In this document: in pieces, positions 6,532 through 6,777 of the stretch
Layout: the number at the start of each line of letters is the position of its first letter
How positions within the stretch are numbered: position 1 is the stretch's first letter
Source of the DNA: Gammaproteobacteria bacterium
GTDB lineage: Bacteria > Pseudomonadota > Gammaproteobacteria > Steroidobacterales > Steroidobacteraceae
Length of the DNA: 6,777 bases
NCBI GenBank assembly: GCA_030038645.1
Contig: JASHSR010000427.1
Location: 1 to 6,777, forward strand
Direction of reading: 5' to 3'
Made by a program: the position numbers and the translations under genes
The notes under the pieces: model-generated
What the model was told of the DNA's origin: nothing
What the model saw: the letters and a program-made list of their open reading frames with translations, nothing else
Database searches by the model: none

Positions 6532-6583
6532 GATCGGATCCCGCGACGGTTTCGGACCTGCTCTGCGCGGCGCCGGACCGATC
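6532..6583 (-). promoter_or_regulatory. Bulged inverted repeat filling the purK–ATPase spacer
   Basis: GATCGG (6532-6537) pairs with CCGATC (6578-6583). The stem continues with TCC (6539-6541) against GGA (6575-6577) across one bulged A (6538), giving nine pairs around a 33-base loop. It starts directly after the purK stop and ends a few bases before the ATPase start codon, so in the minus-strand transcript the 3' arm would cover the translation start region. It might affect readthrough or initiation. There is no T-tract for an intrinsic terminator, and chance formation in GC-rich DNA is possible. Confidence 0.3.
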
Positions 6584-6777
6584 TTAAGGGATGCGAATGT
6601 CCGGGGCCAACTCGGCGAGCAAACGCCGTGCCTGCGTGTCGCGCGCTCGGGCCGTCGCCGCGACCAGCGTGCAGTGCCCGAGTTTGCGCCCGGGCCGCGG
6701 CTCCTTTCCGTATTCGTGCAGGTGCACGCCCGGATGCGCGAGCAGCCGCGCGCGCGGCGGCAGCTCGCCGATGAGAT
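6584..6777 (-). CDS. purK: 5-(carboxyamino)imidazole ribonucleotide synthase PurK, C-terminal part
   Basis: PurK is an ATP-grasp enzyme of purine biosynthesis that carboxylates aminoimidazole ribonucleotide with ATP and bicarbonate to N5-CAIR, which PurE then rearranges. Only the last 63 codons lie in the window; the start is beyond the right edge. The translation shows the C-terminal signature LIGELPPRARLLAHPGVHLH, then EYGKEPRPGRKLGHCTLVA, matching the conserved HxYGK..PRxGRKMGH motif near the end of PurK, and closes with DIRIP before TAA (6584-6586 on the complement). The remaining C-terminal helix and end are of ordinary length, so the gene appears intact here. PurT shares the ATP-grasp fold, but the YGKxxRPGRKxGH ending is typical of PurK. 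purE usually lies just upstream and would be outside the window. Confidence 0.93.
   Translation of the reverse strand, partial: LIGELPPRARLLAHPGVHLHEYGKEPRPGRKLGHCTLVAATARARDTQARRLLAELAPDIRIP

Overview
This window is a densely packed, very GC-rich stretch of bacterial chromosome, most likely from a gammaproteobacterium. The proteins closely match E. coli/Pseudomonas-type RlmH, YhdE (Maf), RNase G, Nit and TldD. The order maf–rng–(yhdP)–nit–tldD is the one known downstream of mreBCD in pseudomonads and relatives. The high GC and the rlmH–maf junction would suit a Xanthomonas/Nevskia/Steroidobacter-like lineage, but that placement is inference. I see no mobile element, CRISPR array, tRNA or rRNA, and no gap between genes longer than 62 bases.

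Plus strand, positions 2 to 5262: six genes read the same way and probably form one transcription unit. They are rlmH (23S rRNA pseudouridine methyltransferase), maf/yhdE (nucleotide pyrophosphatase), rng (ribonuclease G), a nitrilase-family amidase resembling deaminated-glutathione amidase, tldD (zinc peptidase subunit), and a small two-helix membrane protein I do not recognise. Three junctions overlap by 1 to 4 bases (rlmH/maf, maf/rng, tldD/small protein), which points to translational coupling. The large gene yhdP, normally between rng and nit in this cluster, is absent; only 62 bases separate the two genes. The shared theme is RNA maturation and housekeeping or metabolite repair, not a specialised pathway.

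Minus strand, positions 6777 to 5268: the last 63 codons of purK (purine biosynthesis) run off the window edge. They are followed by a 419-residue ATPase of the ExeA/GspA type carrying a C-terminal FHA (phosphothreonine-binding) domain. The two units converge head-on with 5 bases between their stop codons. Those stops lie inside a perfect 8-bp inverted repeat that may act as a two-way transcript-end hairpin.

Most of the window is conserved core genome. The least understood parts are the FHA-linked ATPase, the small membrane protein coupled to tldD, the low-complexity insert in RNase G, the missing yhdP, and the palindromic convergent stops. I found no convincing evidence of a wholly new multi-gene system.
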